Below are positions 16,503 to 26,311 of a stretch of 64,000 nt of DNA, piece by piece. The translations under genes and the position numbers were made by a program. The notes beneath the pieces are model-generated. The model saw nothing but the letters and a program-made list of their open reading frames with translations. It did no database searches and was not told the DNA's origin. The stretch's first letter is position 1. Each line of letters opens with the position of its first letter. This stretch comes from an uncultured Mucilaginibacter sp. (GTDB lineage Bacteria; Bacteroidota; Bacteroidia; Sphingobacteriales; Sphingobacteriaceae), in contig CAIPFE010000010.1 of assembly GCA_903864275.1 (NCBI GenBank), positions 124,001 to 188,000 on the forward strand, read 5' to 3'.

Positions 16503-19500
16503 TTAAGACTGGCTACTTGACTCTACGGCCGGCAAACTAAAATAAAAAGTAGTGCCGCCGCCAACCACGGTTTCAAACCAAACTTTGCCCCCGGCATTTT
16601 CGATGGAGTTTTTTACAAAGGCTAGGCCCAGCCCGGTTCCGGACGATTTGGTTGTAAAATTTGGCTCGAATATCTTTTCGCGTAAATTTTCGGGTATACC
16701 CTCGCCATTGTCCCTTATAGTTAACAAAATATTTTTGCTGGTAACGAGGTAATTTATTTCAATTATCCCCAACCTGTCAGACGGGATCGCTTCGATGGCA
16801 TTTTTTAGTAAATTGTTAAAACACCTTAAAAGCTGATCGCGGTCGGCATTGATAATAAACGGATCTTCGGGTGCCCGGTATAAAATCCTGATATTATCCA
16901 TTTCTTTAAAAATGGTAACTGCCTGGCTTAATATGTCAAAAATATTAAGCTCCTCGAGCCTTGTTTCAGGCATTTTTGCAAATGCCGAAAATTCAGATGC
17001 TATGGACGAAAGGCTTTCAATTTGCTCAACAAATGATTTACTGAATTTTTCAAATTTCTGATCAAACTTAGGGTCTTTATCCTTCCATGATTTATCAAGC
17101 AGCTGCAACCCGAGCTTTAGCGGGGTTAAAGGGTTTTTTATTTCGTGTGCAACCTGCTTGGCCATTTCACGCCAGGCACTTTCCCTTTCGGATTGCGCAA
17201 GCTTTTGCGCGCTGACTTCCAGGGCTGATATCATCTTGTTATATTCTTTTACCAGCGCGCCAATTTCGTCGTCCCGGTCCCAGCTTATGGGTTCATTTTT
17301 TTTGCCATACATCGTTTTACTCAAACTATATTGAATAAAATTTAATGGCGAAGTTATCTGCCTTGCAATAAACACAGCAAACAAACCGATGGCTATAAAA
17401 ACTACCGCGTACACATTTATCATGATATTGAGCAAACCGCCAATACGCTCTTTATAATCCGTTTCATTCGAGAAATAAGGCAGCTGTAAATAGGCGATGG
17501 TCTCGTATTTGGCATTGCGCAATGGCATGTAAGCTGCTTTGTAACCCAGCTTGCCTATAATTTCATCATTAACAAATTCAGATATCTGGAGTTTACTAAG
17601 ATTAATAAAAGCCCTTGCATTCATACGGCTGGCCTGTAAGCCATTCTGATATATCTTTGGCTGGGTAGTGATCAAAGCAACGCCATTAAGATCAAACAAG
17701 GTGAGATCAGCAGAATACCTGTTTGCAAAATCGTCAAAATCTACCTGGCTTTCTTCATTGATATTTGCGAGGTATTTGTTATATGGGCCTACCTCAAGCG
17801 CTGCAACTATTTTTGTGATCTTATCCTTTATCGTTTTATCCTGCTGCGTTTGATATTGGGTGCTTATTGAAAAAAAAGTGATAAAGCCAACCAGTATCAA
17901 CGTGGCGACCACCGCGAACACCATCGAAAACTGGATCCTTGTTTTATAAAGTATCAGGTCGAAGTTTATTCTAAAATTCCATTTAATAGTATTATTGCTG
18001 ATGGTTAATATTTTGATGCGGCCCCAAAGCCATCGCAGTATAATGACAAAAACGCTGAAAAGCAGGAATACAACATAGAAGAAAGTCATCGAGGTTACGC
18101 CGAAAAATAATGCATTATCTTCCTTACTTACAATGATCAGGTTGCGTTTACTTGGCTTGTAAATTAAATGGCTGTACGTAGTAAACCGCGAAAACCATTC
18201 GCCACCGTTACTTTTGGTGGTTTTTAAAACATACTTTTTTAACTGCCCTTTTAAGTCAGTATTGCGGAGGTTATATACATAATTGCCGCTTTGGCTCACT
18301 AATTTATCATCAATATAAAAAGCATATGAATAACCCTTAAATTCATCCTCCTGCTGCACCTGGCCATCAATTAATGTCCCGGGAAACGAGGGTGTTGCCT
18401 GCAGGGGTTTTGTTTTTAGCTCAATTACTAAAGTCCCCAATTTGGCACCGTTCTGCATTACAGGCAGGATTGCAAAATAATTCAGGAAACCGAATGATTC
18501 ATTCTCCTTATAAAAATAACCGGAAACTTTATATGAGCTATAAAGCACCAGGTCTTTAAAGTCGCCCAGGGCGTAGCTTTTGTCCGCGGAAACAGGGTGT
18601 TCGTTCTTATCGTATGCAAGTACTTTAAATTGATATTTTGATAAATATCCACTGAAATACAGCTTTTGCAGGCGCGTTTCTATGTAATTGCTATTATAAA
18701 GGCTGTCGCCGAAATACCTGACGATGGACGTATCTGTAATAATTTGATGTTCGATCCTGTCAAAAATAACATCGGCGCTTACATCGTCCGGTACTTCCAG
18801 CTTCTTAATGAAATCTTTACGGGTGTTATTTTCTTTAAGCGACTCGAAGTGATTGAGTTTAATGGATGAAATAAGTGCGCATACTAAAATTATTATGGCA
18901 AGCGATCCGGAGTCGAGAAACCCGTCCTTGAACCTGTGTGCAAAAGCCCGTATGAAAACGAGAACGCCCCATAGGATATAAAACAGCGTAAATCCCTGGT
19001 AATACACTGAAATAATGCTGGCTAAAAGAATGCTTAGGATAAACAGGATGGCCTTTTGTACGTTGGGGATATCAAGCTTAAATGCTATGGTTAAAAACAC
19101 TTCCGTGATCAGGTAAAAAATCAGGAAGCTAAAACACAGCATCATCACACCTAACAAGCTGAAAAAGGAAAGATTAAGAACGTTGCTTACATCAAAACTT
19201 ATTGCGGATTTGAGTACCAACCCATAGAAAACATTAACCAATGCTGTTGACACAACGATAAGGCATAATATACCGCAAAGGAAAATAAGGTATCCCGCAA
19301 GTTTACCCGGTACTTTATTCAAAAGCTTGTTGCGCTGTGTATACAGGAACACAGCAAACCAGCAAATAAACAATATGTTAATGCACAGGTCGCCTAATGA
19401 CCGGTAAACCGCAGTTGCCGTATAAAAAGCGGGGCTAAAAATATCAAGCTTATGGGTAAAATCGGGCCAGCCATAATACAAATTAACAAACCTGGCAAAC

Positions 19501-20279
19501 ACTATAAATGCCGCTAAAACAAGTAACGAAACGATAACATAACCTCTTTCGGAAATGTAATTGCAAACATTTTGTATTAGTATGACAAAGCTGATGAGGG
19601 TTATAATCCAGATCGCCAACTCGTAGTAAAAAAAAGTGAGGTTTACTTCTCCCGGCCTTATTTTCACAGAAAATAAATAAGTGCCATTGGAACTGTGTAT
19701 TGGGTAAACATCTTTATCTGCAAAACCGGCTATTTCAATATTGTTGTCTTTAAGCAGGTTGGTGGCAAACGTATTCTGAAGGTATTGGTTGACAAAAGCA
19801 TAGTCTGATTTTACCGGGATAAAAAAAATGGCTGAGAAATTGCCTTCGGTCTTTTTAATAGCCTCGTAATATCCGTTTGGCGCCTTTACAAAGGTGTGCC
19901 CTTCTTTTATGACCTCCGGGTGGTCGGGGATAATTTTTATGCCGCTCCAAAAACTAAGCCGCCCGTCTGTGAGGGTAATAAACCAGATGCGTTCGTGAGT
20001 GGTAAAATCCTGTATAAACTTTAGGGCACTTGTGGTATTATCCGGAAGCCTTTTCAGCTGGTCAAAACTGCTTTTATTGTTGAGTACGTCATTCACGTAC
20101 CCTTCCTTCTTACGCAGGTTTTTTTCAAGCTTCTTAGCTGTTTGGTCTAAATTGTTTACGGGCGTGTACGTTTTCTGCACAACAACGGCAGTAAAAAGCA
20201 AACTGGCACATAACAATACCAGCATTACGCGTATTTTCCCGGATGTACTCAAATGATTATTTAGATAAATTGACCGCAA
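16503..20279 (-). CDS. Large multi-pass sensor histidine kinase, NtrY-like
   Basis: This is a 1258-residue kinase. A first membrane segment (about 17-36) and an extracytoplasmic domain are followed by a block of about seven membrane segments (about 220-465). A second extracytoplasmic region has flanking segments near 745 and 805, and a third sensor region (about 825-950) precedes a segment near 955. HAMP (about 975-1025), HisKA with H1045 in [20 protein letters not shown], and HATPase with [30 protein letters not shown] complete it. The architecture matches NtrY-type kinases but is longer. No response regulator is adjacent, so the partner is elsewhere. Length and repeated membrane blocks suggest several sensing modules. 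Confidence 0.88.
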   Translation of the reverse strand: MRSIYLNNHLSTSGKIRVMLVLLCASLLFTAVVVQKTYTPVNNLDQTAKKLEKNLRKKEGYVNDVLNNKSSFDQLKRLPDNTTSALKFIQDFTTHERIWFITLTDGRLSFWSGIKIIPDHPEVIKEGHTFVKAPNGYYEAIKKTEGNFSAIFFIPVKSDYAFVNQYLQNTFATNLLKDNNIEIAGFADKDVYPIHSSNGTYLFSVKIRPGEVNLTFFYYELAIWIITLISFVILIQNVCNYISERGYVIVSLLVLAAFIVFARFVNLYYGWPDFTHKLDIFSPAFYTATAVYRSLGDLCINILFICWFAVFLYTQRNKLLNKVPGKLAGYLIFLCGILCLIVVSTALVNVFYGLVLKSAISFDVSNVLNLSFFSLLGVMMLCFSFLIFYLITEVFLTIAFKLDIPNVQKAILFILSILLASIISVYYQGFTLFYILWGVLVFIRAFAHRFKDGFLDSGSLAIIILVCALISSIKLNHFESLKENNTRKDFIKKLEVPDDVSADVIFDRIEHQIITDTSIVRYFGDSLYNSNYIETRLQKLYFSGYLSKYQFKVLAYDKNEHPVSADKSYALGDFKDLVLYSSYKVSGYFYKENESFGFLNYFAILPVMQNGAKLGTLVIELKTKPLQATPSFPGTLIDGQVQQEDEFKGYSYAFYIDDKLVSQSGNYVYNLRNTDLKGQLKKYVLKTTKSNGGEWFSRFTTYSHLIYKPSKRNLIIVSKEDNALFFGVTSMTFFYVVFLLFSVFVIILRWLWGRIKILTISNNTIKWNFRINFDLILYKTRIQFSMVFAVVATLILVGFITFFSISTQYQTQQDKTIKDKITKIVAALEVGPYNKYLANINEESQVDFDDFANRYSADLTLFDLNGVALITTQPKIYQNGLQASRMNARAFINLSKLQISEFVNDEIIGKLGYKAAYMPLRNAKYETIAYLQLPYFSNETDYKERIGGLLNIMINVYAVVFIAIGLFAVFIARQITSPLNFIQYSLSKTMYGKKNEPISWDRDDEIGALVKEYNKMISALEVSAQKLAQSERESAWREMAKQVAHEIKNPLTPLKLGLQLLDKSWKDKDPKFDQKFEKFSKSFVEQIESLSSIASEFSAFAKMPETRLEELNIFDILSQAVTIFKEMDNIRILYRAPEDPFIINADRDQLLRCFNNLLKNAIEAIPSDRLGIIEINYLVTSKNILLTIRDNGEGIPENLREKIFEPNFTTKSSGTGLGLAFVKNSIENAGGKVWFETVVGGGTTFYFSLPAVESSSQS

Positions 20280-20418
20280 AAATTAAGCCACCTTGTTTTT
20301 AAGTCTTAAGTTCATAGTCCTAAGTCGTAAGGCTCGTAAGGCCAAAAATAGGCAATTAAAAGGCAGGTTTGTTCAATCCCGGGTGTTAAAAAAATAGCGC
20401 TGCAGACTTTCGACTCAA

Positions 20419-21303
20419 TTAGCTAACCTCAGCGCTTTCGGTTGGTATCTGGCGGTCAACCTTTTTAACCAGTCCCTGCAATACATTGCCGGGGCCCACT
20501 TCGGTAAATGACGTTGCACCGTCTTCAAGCATATGTTTCACGATTTGGGTCCAGCGTACCGGTCCGGTAAGCTGGGCTATTAAATTTTGTTTTATTAATG
20601 CCGGATCAGTATAGGGCTTGGCATCGATGTTTTGGTAAATAGGGCAAACCGGTTCTTTAATTTCGGTATGTACGATGGCGTGCTCCAGTTCCATTTTTGC
20701 CGATTCCATCAGGGGCGAATGGAAAGCGCCGCCGACATTCAGTTTTAAGGCCCTTTTTGCCCCTGCGGCGGTTAATAATTCGCAGGCCTTGTCGACCCCG
20801 GCAATGGTGCCCGAAATTACCAGCTGACCAGGACAGTTATAGTTAGCAGGTACAACTATATCACTAATGCGAAGGCAAATATCCTCCACAGTAAAATCAT
20901 CCAACCCGATAATAGCCGCCATGGTCGACGGCTGGATCTCGCAGGCTTTTTGCATGGCGTTTGCACGCGCCGCCACTAAACGCAGGCCGTCTTCAAAAGA
21001 CAGGGCCTTGCAGGCAACCAATGCCGAAAATTCGCCAAGGGAATGCCCGGCAGCCATATCCGGTTTAAAATCATCGCCCAAAACATTGGCAAGTATTACC
21101 GAATGTAAAAAAATAGCCGGCTGGGTAACCTTGGTTTCCTTAAGGTCTTCAACAGTGCCATCAAACATAATTTCAGTAATTCGGAAGCCGAGTATCTCGT
21201 TGGCCTGCTCAAATAGCGTACGGGCCTGTTCCGATTTTTCGTACAGGTCTTTACCCATACCAACAAACTGGGCGCCTTGCCCCGGGAAAATGTATGCTTT
21301 CAT
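20419..21303 (-). CDS. fabD: Malonyl-CoA:ACP transacylase
   Basis: This 294-residue enzyme transfers malonyl from CoA to acyl carrier protein in fatty acid synthesis. The nucleophile is S88 in GHSLGEFSAL, and H195 in GAFHSPLM is the partner histidine; QGAQFVGMG near the start and the oxyanion glutamine at residue 11 are present. Length is typical. It is not next to other fab genes here. Between its end and the kinase start lies word-repeat sequence (20290-20345, aagtcttaag type). Confidence 0.95.
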   Translation of the reverse strand: MKAYIFPGQGAQFVGMGKDLYEKSEQARTLFEQANEILGFRITEIMFDGTVEDLKETKVTQPAIFLHSVILANVLGDDFKPDMAAGHSLGEFSALVACKALSFEDGLRLVAARANAMQKACEIQPSTMAAIIGLDDFTVEDICLRISDIVVPANYNCPGQLVISGTIAGVDKACELLTAAGAKRALKLNVGGAFHSPLMESAKMELEHAIVHTEIKEPVCPIYQNIDAKPYTDPALIKQNLIAQLTGPVRWTQIVKHMLEDGATSFTEVGPGNVLQGLVKKVDRQIPTESAEVS

Positions 21304-21494
21304 TTGGTTTATTAGTTCAGTGGTTCATTAGTTCATTGGTGCATTATTCATCACCAGGTAGATTTTGGTGCTGATGCAAAGTAAGTAAATTTAAAATAAC
21401 GTAACCAACTTTTCACTAATGAACTCAGGGCAAACGCATTAACATTATCCATGAAATTCAAGATGGCAATGCGCTAATTTAACTCATTAAAGGA

Positions 21495-21652
21495 GGTTCC
21501 GCTGGAACCCTGAAAATTTATTTGTATGTTTCTATAAACACGATGCTCCTCTGGAGCGCTTTTGCTGTCTATAATATCGTTTGTTTTGACTCCATGGGAG
21601 TCACGTGTTTATAGAAATCATGTAACCAACTTGCCCAGGCTCCGTAGGTGCC
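21495..21652. repeat. Composite nested-hairpin element A
   Basis: Four 13-15 bp hairpins with 3-nt loops lie at 21495-21509 (ggttcc-gct-ggaacc), 21545-21557 (gctcc-tct-ggagc), 21588-21602 (gactcc-atg-ggagtc) and 21638-21652 (imperfect). The middle two are enclosed by perfect 14-bp inverted arms (tttctataaacacg 21529-21542; cgtgtttatagaaa 21604-21617). It occupies most of the 413-bp gap between fabD and folE; the remainder (21310-21420 and 21690-21720) is aatgaactaatgaacc word repeat. Related to element B at 61981. Confidence 0.8.
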
Positions 21653-21716
21653 TCCTAATTGAACCGTAAACAATTCTAATACGTTTGCCTTGCTAATGAA
21701 CTAATGAACCAGTGAA

Positions 21717-22358
21717 CTAACTTAATTTTGCCGAAATCAGGTTCAAAAACTCCGTCCTCGTTTTTTCTTTTAAGAATTCGCCGGTAAAGGCGGATGTGGT
21801 GGTTACCGAGTTTTGTTTTTGTACGCCACGCATGCTCATGCAAAGATGGCGGCATTCGATAACTATCCCAACGCCATAGGGATGCAGCGTGTCCTGGATG
21901 CAATCACGGATCTCGTTGGTCAACCGTTCCTGCACCTGCAAGCGCCGGGCGAAAACATCAACCACCCGGGGGATCTTACTTAACCCTACCACATGCCCGT
22001 TGGGTATGTAGGCCACATGCGCCTTGCCAAAAAACGGCAGCATGTGATGTTCGCACATCGAGTACACTTCAATATCCTTTACGATCACCATCTGGCTGTA
22101 GTCCTCCTTAAACATGGCCGAACTAAGGATCTCTTTCGCATCAAGGTCATATCCCTGCGTTAGATACAGCATGGCTTTGGAAATACGTTCGGGCGTTTTC
22201 AATAAACCATCGCGTTCGGGATTTTCGCCTATTTCCTTTAAAATTTCGTGGTAATGGCCAGACAGGCTGCTGATCAGCTCCGGGTTATACCGGTCAATTT
22301 TAACATACCCTTCAATATCATCATCATCCGTAACCGGAACGTGGTTTTCGTTAGTCAT
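21717..22358 (-). CDS. folE: GTP cyclohydrolase I
   Basis: This 213-residue enzyme makes 7,8-dihydroneopterin triphosphate from GTP, the first step of folate and the common precursor for queuosine. Zinc ligands are seen in [20 protein letters not shown] and in [36 protein letters not shown] is the usual substrate-binding region. Length is normal for type IA. It lies 9 bp after the queD stop on the same strand, so queD and folE are probably co-transcribed. Confidence 0.96.
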   Translation of the reverse strand: MTNENHVPVTDDDDIEGYVKIDRYNPELISSLSGHYHEILKEIGENPERDGLLKTPERISKAMLYLTQGYDLDAKEILSSAMFKEDYSQMVIVKDIEVYSMCEHHMLPFFGKAHVAYIPNGHVVGLSKIPRVVDVFARRLQVQERLTNEIRDCIQDTLHPYGVGIVIECRHLCMSMRGVQKQNSVTTTSAFTGEFLKEKTRTEFLNLISAKLS

Positions 22359-22367
22359 CTTTCAGGT

Positions 22368-22787
22368 TTAATCGCCAAAATACTCGGCGGAATTATTTTC
22401 GGTTTCATATAATTTAACTGAATGCAAAAACACACCCGGGTACGCTTCTATCGGCGCTTTCAGTTGGTTAAAAATTTCAATGCAAAGTAACTCAGTCGAA
22501 GCCATTTTGCCTGTCATAAAATCAACATCTTTATTAATGTTTTTATGGTCGAGCTTTTCGATCACGTAATCGTTGATGATCACTTTTAACTCTTTCAGAT
22601 CGATCAGGTAGCCAGTGGCATGGGTAACTTCGCCCTTTACGGTTACAAACAAGTTATAATTATGGCCATGCCAGTTTGGATTGGCGCATTTGCCAAATAC
22701 CTCGGCATTTTTTTCCTCGCTCCACTCCTCGCGGTACATCCGGTGTGCCGCGTTAAAATGTTCTTTACGCGTAATATGTATCATCAT
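22368..22787 (-). CDS. queD: 6-carboxytetrahydropterin synthase (6-pyruvoyl-tetrahydropterin synthase family)
   Basis: This 139-residue protein of the PTPS/QueD family has zinc histidines in HFNAAH and in NWHGHNYNL, and a candidate catalytic Cys in FGKCANPNW. Its product with FolE would be 6-carboxytetrahydropterin for queuosine or a tetrahydropterin. The in-frame start at 22817 is rejected because a -7 promoter box lies at 22802-22809, inside that extension; MMIHITRKEHF (start 22787, or Met2 at 22784) matches the family. Confidence 0.9.
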   Translation of the reverse strand: MMIHITRKEHFNAAHRMYREEWSEEKNAEVFGKCANPNWHGHNYNLFVTVKGEVTHATGYLIDLKELKVIINDYVIEKLDHKNINKDVDFMTGKMASTELLCIEIFNQLKAPIEAYPGVFLHSVKLYETENNSAEYFGD

Positions 22788-22801
22788 AACAAATAATGGT
22801 G

Positions 22802-22809
22802 CAAATATA
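22802..22809 (-). promoter_or_regulatory. -7 promoter box of queD-folE
   Basis: On the minus strand TATATTTG lies 14 bp before the queD ATG. A second box-like TACTTTTG is at 22815-22822. Confidence 0.5.
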
Positions 22810-22860
22810 CAAAACAAAAGTAGGGCTTATGTTTTATCTTAGCTGTCAGAAAAAAGCAAT

Positions 22861-23538
22861 ATGCGGATATTGATTGTAGCGGCTACACGCGAAGAAGTAA
22901 GGGATTTGATTTACGATTTACGATTTACGGTTTACGATTCACTGCGGGGCGACAGACCGGCTATTCATGCAAATCCGAAAGCCGAAGTTCTCATAACCGG
23001 CGTCGGCATGGTAGCCACGGCATTTGCGTTGGGCAGACACTTGGCTTCTAATCAATATGACCTTGTTGTAAATTTAGGTATTGCCGGGAGCTTCGACAAG
23101 AACATACCTTTGGGCAGTGTGTTGGAGATTACAAAAGATACTTTTGCCGAGTTAGGGGCGGAAAACGACAATGAGTTTTTACCCATAGGTCAACTTGGCT
23201 TTGGAGAAGATACCTATTACCCCTTCTGCCCTTTGGGCGAGCTGTTAGGTTTTTCCGCCATTTCAAAGGTCAATCAGGCAACTGCTATAACAGTTAATAC
23301 AGTCCATGGCAATGAAGGTACTATCGAAAAGGTGATGAAACGCCTAAATCCGCAATTGGAAAGCATGGAGGGCGCTGCTTTTTTTTATGCCTGCCGGGAA
23401 ATGAATGTGCCTTGCTTGCAGATCAGGGCTGTGTCAAATTATGTTGAAAAGCGTAACCGCGAAAACTGGAACATAGGGCTTGCGATAAAAAATCTGAATA
23501 CCTTTGCTGCAGAGTTTTTAAAGCTTTACGCAGAATAA
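22861..23538 (+). CDS. mqnB: Futalosine hydrolase
   Basis: This 225-residue protein of the nucleoside phosphorylase fold begins MRILIVAATREEV. NLGIAGSFDKNIPLGSV and NPQLESMEGAAFFYACREMNVPCLQIRAVSNYV are MqnB landmarks; the ESMEGAA segment binds the ribose. It cleaves futalosine to dehypoxanthine futalosine in the futalosine route to menaquinone. Residues about 14-27 (RDLIYDLRFTVYDS) are encoded by a gatttacgatttacg word repeat and look like an in-frame insertion in a surface loop. mqnD follows after 6 bp. Confidence 0.9.
   Translation: MRILIVAATREEVRDLIYDLRFTVYDSLRGDRPAIHANPKAEVLITGVGMVATAFALGRHLASNQYDLVVNLGIAGSFDKNIPLGSVLEITKDTFAELGAENDNEFLPIGQLGFGEDTYYPFCPLGELLGFSAISKVNQATAITVNTVHGNEGTIEKVMKRLNPQLESMEGAAFFYACREMNVPCLQIRAVSNYVEKRNRENWNIGLAIKNLNTFAAEFLKLYAE
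22902..22939. repeat. gatttacgatttacg word repeat inside mqnB
   Basis: About 38 bp of gattta-cgatttacg units lie in frame within codons 14-27 of mqnB. The same wording, inverted, is at 29520-29552 after lpdA, and a short copy is at 48790-48803 before hemE. Confidence 0.75.
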
Positions 23539-23544
23539 CATACT

Positions 23545-24399
23545 ATGAAACTATCCCTGGGTTTTTCCCCCTGCCCCAACGATACCTTTATTTTCGATGC
23601 CCTCATCCATCATAAAATTGACACGGAGGGTTTAGATTTTGAAGTATTTTATGATGATGTGGAAACCCTGAACCAAAAAGCCATGCGCGGCGAGCTGGAT
23701 ATCACCAAGCTTAGTTACCATGCTTTTGCGTATGTGGCGGATAAATATGTTTTGCTTGACGCCGGCAGTGCGCTGGGTTTTGGCGTTGGCCCGTTGTTGA
23801 TTTGTAAAGATGATCCCGAAACTCTCCGATCAAAACTCACTACTCACAATTCACAACTCACCATCGGTATTCCCGGCAAATACACCACCGCCAATTTTTT
23901 GTTAGGATTAGCTTTTCCAAATGCCACGAACAAAGTGGAATTGGTTTTTTCGGATATTGAAGACGCTGTTTTAGATGGCCGGATTGACGTCGGCCTCATC
24001 ATTCATGAAAACCGCTTCACTTACCAGGATAAAGGCCTAAAAAAGATCATCGACCTTGGCGATTACTGGGAAAAACAAACCGGCTGCGCCATCCCGCTCG
24101 GCGGCATTGTGGCCAACCGCAATCTGCCGCTGGATATTCAGCACAAAATAAACCGTATTTTGCGCCGCTCGGTTGAATTTGCCTTTCAGAACCCGAAATC
24201 GGGACTGGAGTTTATCCGATCCCACGCGCAGGAAATGAGCGAGGAGGTAATGTATAAGCATATTGAATTATATGTCAATAAATATTCAGTTGATTTAGGC
24301 GCCGAAGGCAAAAAGGCGGTAAAACTGCTTTTTGATACCGCGCTCGAAAAAAAGATAATACCGGAAATAAAGCAAAACATATTTTTAACCGGCAATTAA
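23545..24399 (+). CDS. mqnD: 1,4-dihydroxy-6-naphthoate synthase
   Basis: This 284-residue protein of the periplasmic-binding-protein fold is used as an enzyme in the futalosine menaquinone pathway. LGFSPCPNDTFIFDAL at the N terminus and DITKLSYHAFAYV identify MqnD rather than MqnA. It converts cyclic dehypoxanthine futalosine to 1,4-dihydroxy-6-naphthoate. Residues about 97-107 (SKLTTHNSQLT) are encoded by an actcacaattcac word repeat, placed before the conserved IPGKYTTANFLL. Co-transcribed with mqnB; no other mqn gene is in the window. Confidence 0.92.
   Translation: MKLSLGFSPCPNDTFIFDALIHHKIDTEGLDFEVFYDDVETLNQKAMRGELDITKLSYHAFAYVADKYVLLDAGSALGFGVGPLLICKDDPETLRSKLTTHNSQLTIGIPGKYTTANFLLGLAFPNATNKVELVFSDIEDAVLDGRIDVGLIIHENRFTYQDKGLKKIIDLGDYWEKQTGCAIPLGGIVANRNLPLDIQHKINRILRRSVEFAFQNPKSGLEFIRSHAQEMSEEVMYKHIELYVNKYSVDLGAEGKKAVKLLFDTALEKKIIPEIKQNIFLTGN
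23835..23862. repeat. ctcactactcacaattcac word repeat inside mqnD
   Basis: Twenty-eight bases in frame within mqnD match the intergenic repeats at 4153-4220 and 58258-58313 in wording (actcact-actcac-aattcac). Confidence 0.75.
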
Positions 24400-24409
24400 C
24401 AGTAACAAT

Positions 24410-25129
24410 TTGAACAATACCTATACAAGAATAGAAGAATTTGCAGAAGGGCAATTGCTGCTGGTAAATAAGCCTTACAACTGGACCAGTTTTGACGTTG
24501 TAGGCAAGATCCGCAACTCCTTTAAGCCATTAAAGCTAAAGGTTGGCCATGCAGGCACGCTTGACCCGCTGGCTACCGGGTTGCTCATCATCTGCACCGG
24601 GAAAATGACCAAACAGATCGATACTTTCCAGGCGCAGGAAAAGGAATACACCGGCACGATGATTTTGGGCGAAACAACACCAACATATGACCTGGAAAGC
24701 CACCCGGATCAAAAATTCGATATTAGCCATATTACCGAACAGCACATAAAAGATGCGTGCGCGCAATTTGTTGGTGATATACAGCAATATCCCCCAGCTC
24801 ATTCCGCTATAAAAATTGACGGCGAGCGGTTGTACGAAAAAGCCCGCCGCGGCGAAGATGTGGAACTGCGTTTGCGGAGTGTAACTATCAGCGAATTTGA
24901 AATAACAGGCATAGCGCTGCCCGAAATTAATTTCAGGGTAGTATGCAGTAAGGGCACCTATATCCGTTCATTAGTGAATGATTTTGGGAAAGCATTAAAC
25001 AATGGCGCTTATCTTTCAAAACTCCGGCGCACCCGGAGCGGCGACTATAAAATTGAAGATGCCAGGGAGGTGATGGAATTAGTCAGTATAATTAGGGAAT
25101 TGAAGATGAGCTTACCGGATGTGGAGTAA
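24410..25129 (+). CDS. truB: tRNA pseudouridine-55 synthase
   Basis: This 239-residue enzyme makes pseudouridine 55 in the T loop of tRNA. The catalytic D52 is in VGHAGTLDPLATGLL, with YPPAHSAIKIDGERLYEKARRGE and CSKGTYIRSLVNDFG as further family motifs. Translation starts at TTG 24410, 10 bp after the mqnD stop; no ATG is available upstream of the conserved core. It continues the mqnB-mqnD run and is followed after 49 bp by ribF. Confidence 0.95.
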   Translation: MNNTYTRIEEFAEGQLLLVNKPYNWTSFDVVGKIRNSFKPLKLKVGHAGTLDPLATGLLIICTGKMTKQIDTFQAQEKEYTGTMILGETTPTYDLESHPDQKFDISHITEQHIKDACAQFVGDIQQYPPAHSAIKIDGERLYEKARRGEDVELRLRSVTISEFEITGIALPEINFRVVCSKGTYIRSLVNDFGKALNNGAYLSKLRRTRSGDYKIEDAREVMELVSIIRELKMSLPDVE

Positions 25130-25178
25130 TTAATTTCATAAAACAACCACAAAATAGAAATCGGCGTAATCATAACAG

Positions 25179-26105
25179 ATGAAGATCTACCATAGTATTG
25201 ATGAATTCGTTAGGCTAAAAAACGCCGTCGTCACCATAGGCACATTTGATGGGGTGCATGTTGGCCACCGTAAAATAATTGCCGGTATAAAGGAACTGGC
25301 CGAAAGTTCCGGCGGCGAAACCGTGCTGCTTACTTTTTTTCCTCACCCCCGGATGATACTGCATCCCGAAGATGAAAGTATTAAACTGATCAATACCATT
25401 AATGAAAAGGCTGGTTTGCTTGAAGAACTGGGCATCGACCATTTGATCATCACGCCTTTTTCGCGGGACTTCTCCAACCAAAGCGCCGAGGAATATATCC
25501 GCGATGTACTGGTGAACAAGATCGGCACAAAAAAAATAGTAATAGGATACGATCATCGCTTTGGCAAGGACAGGCTGGGTGGACTAAGTGATCTGCTGCG
25601 CTTAGGCCCGGTCTATGGCTTCGAGGTAGTTGAAATACCTGAACAGGACATTGACGAGGTGGCCATCAGCTCAACCCGGATAAGATCAGCATTAATAAAC
25701 GGGGAAATAGAGTTGGCCAACACTTGTTTAGGCTATCCCTTTTTTATTACGGGCAGGGTGGTACGCGGCGACCAGATCGGCAGACAGTTAGGTTATCCCA
25801 CAGCTAATATCGTGATACCGGAAACCTATAAGCTGATCCCGTCCGACGGGATATTTGCCGCTAAAGTTAAAATCGACGGTGTTAAGTATGGTGGTATGGC
25901 CTATATCGGCACCCGCCCCACTATAAACGGTATCCGCCGCAACATTGAAGTAAATATTTTTGATTTCGGCAAGGAGATATATAACCAGCAGGTAAGTATG
26001 GAGTTTTATAATTTTGTACGCGGTGATATGAAATTCGATTCATTAGATAAATTAATAGCGCAGATAGCGAAGGATAAGGTGGAGGTGGAGAAGCTGTTGG
26101 GGTAG
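25179..26105 (+). CDS. ribF: Bifunctional riboflavin kinase / FAD synthetase
   Basis: This 308-residue protein has an N-terminal nucleotidyltransferase domain (about 15-180; TIGTFDGVHVGHRKII and ISSTRIRSALINGE) and a C-terminal riboflavin kinase domain (about 185-307; GRQLGYPTANI, then YIGTRPTINGIRRNIEVNIFDF). It makes FMN and FAD from riboflavin and ATP. Length and order are standard. It follows truB, as in many bacteria. Confidence 0.96.
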   Translation: MKIYHSIDEFVRLKNAVVTIGTFDGVHVGHRKIIAGIKELAESSGGETVLLTFFPHPRMILHPEDESIKLINTINEKAGLLEELGIDHLIITPFSRDFSNQSAEEYIRDVLVNKIGTKKIVIGYDHRFGKDRLGGLSDLLRLGPVYGFEVVEIPEQDIDEVAISSTRIRSALINGEIELANTCLGYPFFITGRVVRGDQIGRQLGYPTANIVIPETYKLIPSDGIFAAKVKIDGVKYGGMAYIGTRPTINGIRRNIEVNIFDFGKEIYNQQVSMEFYNFVRGDMKFDSLDKLIAQIAKDKVEVEKLLG

Positions 26106-26307
26106 TTCATAGTTCATGGATCATAGTTCATGGTAGCTGCAGTAAGAAGTTCATGGATCATAATTGATAATTGTTTTTTGCTATCATAACTAATAGGAAA
26201 GAAATGTTACTATGAACTAACAGTTTTGTTTCGAAATTGTTAAAGCTACAGATAACAACCAGCCAAACCGATGACCCATAAGCTTCTTTCTATGAACTAT
26301 GAACCAA
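26104..26307. repeat. gttcatagttcatgg word-repeat region
   Basis: Several copies of ttcatggatcata and gttcatggtagctgcagta lie at 26104-26165, with ctatgaactatgaacca at about 26289-26305. The two ends are inverted relative to each other. The spacer holds no coding potential that I can support. Confidence 0.65.
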
Positions 26308-26311
26308 AAGA

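Noticed and set aside
22788..22817. Longer queD frame starting MFCIFAP
   Set aside because: The promoter box at 22802-22809 lies inside it.
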